This document shows positions 6,999 to 8,523 of a stretch of DNA of 8,523 bases, in pieces. Location of the stretch: assembly GCA_022795575.1 (NCBI GenBank), contig JAAWGY010000086.1:1-8523 (forward strand). The letters are read 5' to 3'. Each line of letters begins with the position of its first letter. Position 1 is the stretch's first letter. Made by a program: the position numbers and the translations under genes. Source of the stretch: Angelakisella sp. GTDB lineage: Bacteria > Bacillota > Clostridia > Oscillospirales > Ruminococcaceae. The notes beneath the pieces were generated by a model. It ran no database searches and had not been told where the DNA came from. It was given only the letters and a program-made list of their open reading frames with translations.

Positions 6999-7027
6999 CC
7001 TCCCCACGCCCTTTCCTTGTTTAGAGT

Positions 7028-7090
7028 CTGTATTCACGGCCGTATGCGAGGCCGCTGGAAAAATCCGTTAGCATCCGGTTATGAATACAG
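7028..7090. repeat. 63-nt inverted-repeat element with an inner hairpin
   Basis: CTGTATTCA (7028-7036) and TGAATACAG (7082-7090) are perfect 9-bp inverted repeats 45 nt apart. Directly against the left arm sits an inner hairpin CGGCC/GGCCG (7037-7041 with 7050-7054). The rest of the interior allows only weak pairing such as CCG/CGG. Read from the minus strand this is a multi-branched fold in the spacer between the M23 and deacetylase genes. It could be a leader, RNA-processing or stability element, or a small dispersed repeat. Function unknown. Confidence 0.45.
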
Positions 7091-7094
7091 GCGC

Positions 7095-8141
7095 TTATTC
7101 CAACGGTACCAGCTGGTATTTGCGCTGGTATTCCCCTTTTTCCTCCCCGGGGACCACGGTGCTCCGCCGGCGCTCCAGCAGGTTTACCAGGTGGTAGACG
7201 TCCACCCAAATCTCGTCGCTGCCCTCCTTCTGGCTTTCGTCGAAGATGAGCTGTAGGCCAAAATGGAGGTGGGGGGCGCTCATGCCGTTGGTGTCCGGGG
7301 TGGTGCTGTAGCCGGTCATCCCCACATAGCCGATGACCTGCCCCGCCTCCACCTCTGCCCCCTCGGTGATGCCGGCGGCAAAGGGGTGGCCCCGGCGGAG
7401 GTGGGCGTAGTACCAGTACCGCTGTCCGTCCCGGGAACGGATGCCCACCCGCCAGCCGCCGTACTGGTTCCAGCCGGCGGCCTCCACGATGCCGCCCTCC
7501 ACCGCCACCACCGGGGTACCTACGGGGGCCATGAGGTCGTTGCCCAGGTGCTTGCGGCGGTAGCCATAGGAGCGCCCGGCCCCAAAGTCGTCGTAGTGGG
7601 AGTAGCCGTAGCCCCGGGCGATGGGGCAGAAGGCGGTGAGGCCGTAGCCTGCCGTTTGGATCAGCTTTTCCGGGTCCTGCGGGTCCGGCTCCTCCACCAG
7701 GTACTCTCCGATCAGGTTCCCCAGCACTGCACCGTAGGCTTTCCGGTAATAGTCATAATACTGGTCGGGGCCTTTGCCCAGGATTTCCTCCGGGGTTTTT
7801 CCCTGGGACAGGGCTTTGGCGGTATCCCGCAGGTGGGATTCCTTATAGTGGGAAAAGTCTCCGCCATACCGGGCGCCGAGGCAGGCCAGCAGGTCCACCC
7901 AGCTGACGGGGCGGGGGGGCGGCTGGTCCGCCGGGAGGTCTGCGGGGGCTTTGTGGCTGGCGATGTCCTGGTCCAGGGCGGCGGCGAGGGCGGCGGTGGT
8001 GGGGGTAAAGTCCACCCAGCGGATGAAGTCCTTTTTGGGCGCGGCCAGGGCCCGGACGGCGGTTGTACCGGCCAGGGCGGTTAGGGCCAGGCAGATGGCC
8101 ACTATGATAATCCGTTTTTTTTCGATGCAGAGGTAAAGCAT
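7095..8141 (-). CDS. Membrane-anchored M23 (LytM-type) zinc metallopeptidase
   Basis: A 348-residue protein. Residues 11-34 form a single N-terminal membrane segment after a basic stretch (KKR). Residues about 35-165 are an extracytoplasmic region without a family I recognise. Residues about 195-300 are the M23 domain: HLGND with zinc ligands H198 and D202, YYAHL with catalytic H247, and HLHFG with H291 and zinc ligand H293. All expected LytM/lysostaphin-type residues are present, so endopeptidase activity on peptidoglycan cross-links is likely. A start at 8141 is preferred because AAGGGGG lies 8 nt upstream; the ATG at 8159 would add six residues and has no ribosome-binding site. The gene precedes the deacetylase gene on the same strand, so both may serve one wall-remodelling task. 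Some M23 proteins act in sporulation (SpoIIQ type), but nothing here proves that role. Confidence 0.92.
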   Translation of the reverse strand: MLYLCIEKKRIIIVAICLALTALAGTTAVRALAAPKKDFIRWVDFTPTTAALAAALDQDIASHKAPADLPADQPPPRPVSWVDLLACLGARYGGDFSHYKESHLRDTAKALSQGKTPEEILGKGPDQYYDYYRKAYGAVLGNLIGEYLVEEPDPQDPEKLIQTAGYGLTAFCPIARGYGYSHYDDFGAGRSYGYRRKHLGNDLMAPVGTPVVAVEGGIVEAAGWNQYGGWRVGIRSRDGQRYWYYAHLRRGHPFAAGITEGAEVEAGQVIGYVGMTGYSTTPDTNGMSAPHLHFGLQLIFDESQKEGSDEIWVDVYHLVNLLERRRSTVVPGEEKGEYQRKYQLVPLE

Positions 8142-8149
8142 ACTGTCCG

Positions 8150-8156
8150 CCCCCTT
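8150..8156 (-). promoter_or_regulatory. Ribosome-binding site deciding the M23 gene start
   Basis: AAGGGGG on the minus strand ends 8 nt before the ATG at 8141. The ATG at 8159 is preceded only by CCTCTCC, so this site favours the shorter protein. Confidence 0.7.
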
Positions 8157-8218
8157 CATGGAGAGGGTATGCGGCGGGGGGCGGATTCATGCGGGGGGAG
8201 CTGTGAGAAGAGAGACCG

Positions 8219-8255
8219 CCTGTCCCACAGGTTGTGCCCGCCCGGGCCACCGGGC
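8219..8255. repeat. Two adjacent small hairpins in the M23 upstream region
   Basis: CCTGT/ACAGG with loop CCC (8219-8223 with 8227-8231) is followed by GCCCGG/CCGGGC with loop GCCA (8240-8245 with 8250-8255). The second occupies the place held by the CAAGCCTT hairpin in the left-end repeat, so it may be part of the same modular element. Confidence 0.4.
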
Positions 8256-8256
8256 C

Positions 8257-8303
8257 GCAGGTCCAGGGCCGCGGAGGCCCTGGTCGCTCCCGCAGGAGCG
8301 AAA
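8257..8303 (-). repeat. Modular hairpin repeat, copy B (inverted relative to copy A)
   Basis: Two hairpins: CCAGGGCC/GGCCCTGG (8263-8270 with 8276-8283) and CGCTCC/GGAGCG (8285-8290 with 8295-8300). Read on the minus strand, 8303 to 8257 aligns with 150-194: the same TTTCGCTCC start, the same AGCGACCAGGGC junction and the same GGACCTGC end, with the differences mostly in or next to the loops. The element lies between the M23 gene and its candidate promoter and would be part of the leader RNA. Confidence 0.6.
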
Positions 8304-8315
8304 CTCCCCAGGTTG

Positions 8316-8324
8316 ACTATAACA
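8316..8324 (-). promoter_or_regulatory. Extended -10 promoter candidate for the M23 gene
   Basis: On the minus strand TG-T-TATAGT (8324-8316) fits the extended -10 pattern, with five of six matches to TATAAT. No convincing -35 box lies upstream, as is usual for extended -10 promoters. Transcription would start near 8309 and give a leader of about 165 nt that includes repeat copy B. Confidence 0.35.
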
Positions 8325-8327
8325 ATA

Positions 8328-8358
8328 GCAGGGCTTGTGTTTTTGGCACAGGCCCTGC
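8328..8358 (-). terminator. Terminator-like hairpin upstream of the M23 gene
   Basis: GCAGGGC-T-TGTG (8328-8339) pairs with CACA-G-GCCCTGC (8347-8358): a 12-bp stem with one G-U pair and a 7-nt loop. On the minus strand it is followed by TATTGTTATAG, moderately U-rich; the plus-strand side has no U-tract. It could end a minus-strand transcript entering from beyond the window or one initiated within 8359-8523. Confidence 0.45.
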
Positions 8359-8483
8359 CGTTCTGTTGTAGGCCGTCAGGCCGCGGTTTTGAACAGCGGC
8401 GTTTGGGTGAGGATGGGGGCTATTGCGGGTTGGTAGCCGCCTGACGGGGAAGCGCAAACCGCGGCCGGGGTTAGGGGTAGGGC
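8350..8483 (-). other. Structured non-coding segment, possible small RNA or attenuator
   Basis: No gene is credible in 8304-8523. Nested pairings are visible: AGGCCCT/AGGGCCT (8350-8356 with 8477-8483), an 11-bp perfect pair GGCCGCGGTTT/AAACCGCGGCC (8379-8389 with 8456-8466) and GGCTA/TAGCC (8418-8422 with 8434-8438). Competing pairings also exist: GCCG-tt-CTGTT with AACAGCGGC (8357-8367 with 8392-8400) and CCGTCAGG with CCTGACGG (8373-8380 with 8440-8447). The outer pairing uses bases that also belong to the terminator-like hairpin at 8328-8358, as in an antiterminator arrangement. I recognise no known RNA family. The strand is inferred only from that hairpin's tail. The rest, 8484-8523, shows nothing definite. 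Confidence 0.3.
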
Positions 8484-8523
8484 CTTTCTCCCCAAAACAG
8501 CCCGCCGCGCGCCGCAGGCGCTG

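Noticed and set aside
7263..8084. A 273-codon open frame on the plus strand opposite the M23 gene
   Set aside because: The opposite strand encodes an M23 domain with all active-site residues; this frame is Gly/Val-rich with no motif.
150..8303. The related inverted repeats as the ends of a composite transposon
   Set aside because: There is no transposase or recombinase between them, no target-site duplication was seen, and the repeats look like intergenic hairpin modules rather than insertion-sequence ends.
8169..8444. A 91-codon plus-strand open frame at the right end
   Set aside because: It crosses the hairpin repeat and terminator-like stem, and shows no family resemblance or ribosome-binding site.
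8350..8483. 6S RNA, SRP RNA or a known riboswitch
   Set aside because: The nested long-stem layout recalls 6S RNA, but I could not match conserved bubble or loop sequences; the SRP apical motif and cobalamin or THF riboswitch cores are absent.

Overview
The window is GC-rich, densely packed bacterial DNA with Shine-Dalgarno-led genes. The Bacillota-type gene set (M23 peptidase, polysaccharide deacetylase, CAP-domain lipoprotein, Cof-type HAD, citrate-lyase subunits) and the hairpin-rich intergenic repeats suggest an anaerobic, high-GC Clostridia of the Oscillospiraceae kind (Flavonifractor/Oscillibacter-like). That placement is inferred from style and protein resemblance; there is no rRNA or marker gene to confirm it.

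Layout. Positions 1-266 are non-coding and full of short hairpins. Two minus-strand genes follow: a Cof-type HAD phosphatase (267-1046), and upstream of it a large lipoprotein with several Ig-like modules and a C-terminal CAP domain (1082-2941). A divergent intergenic region (2942-3247) carries a good promoter candidate and an inverted repeat. It leads into a compact plus-strand operon, citD-citE-citF (3248-6016), which encodes the three subunits of citrate lyase or the closely related citramalate lyase. A strong bidirectional terminator (6034-6074) separates this from two convergent minus-strand envelope genes: a membrane-anchored NodB-type polysaccharide deacetylase (6102-6998) and, upstream of it, a membrane-anchored M23/LytM-type peptidase (7095-8141). 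Positions 8142-8523 are non-coding, with a repeat related in inverted orientation to the one at the left end and a structured segment ending in a terminator-like hairpin.

How the genes work together. CitF (alpha, acyl-transferase), CitE (beta, lyase) and CitD (gamma, acyl carrier protein) form one complex that cleaves citrate to acetate and oxaloacetate. The accessory genes citC, citX and citG, which activate the complex, are not in the window although the operon appears complete at both ends. The M23 peptidase and the deacetylase probably form a two-gene unit acting on cell-wall glycans and peptides at the outer face of the membrane. The CAP lipoprotein is also an envelope protein but belongs to a separate unit with the HAD phosphatase.

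No mobile-element gene, tRNA, rRNA or CRISPR array was seen. I found no clearly new multi-gene system. The least explained parts are the non-coding ends, the 63-nt inverted-repeat element at 7028-7090, and the bare citDEF operon.
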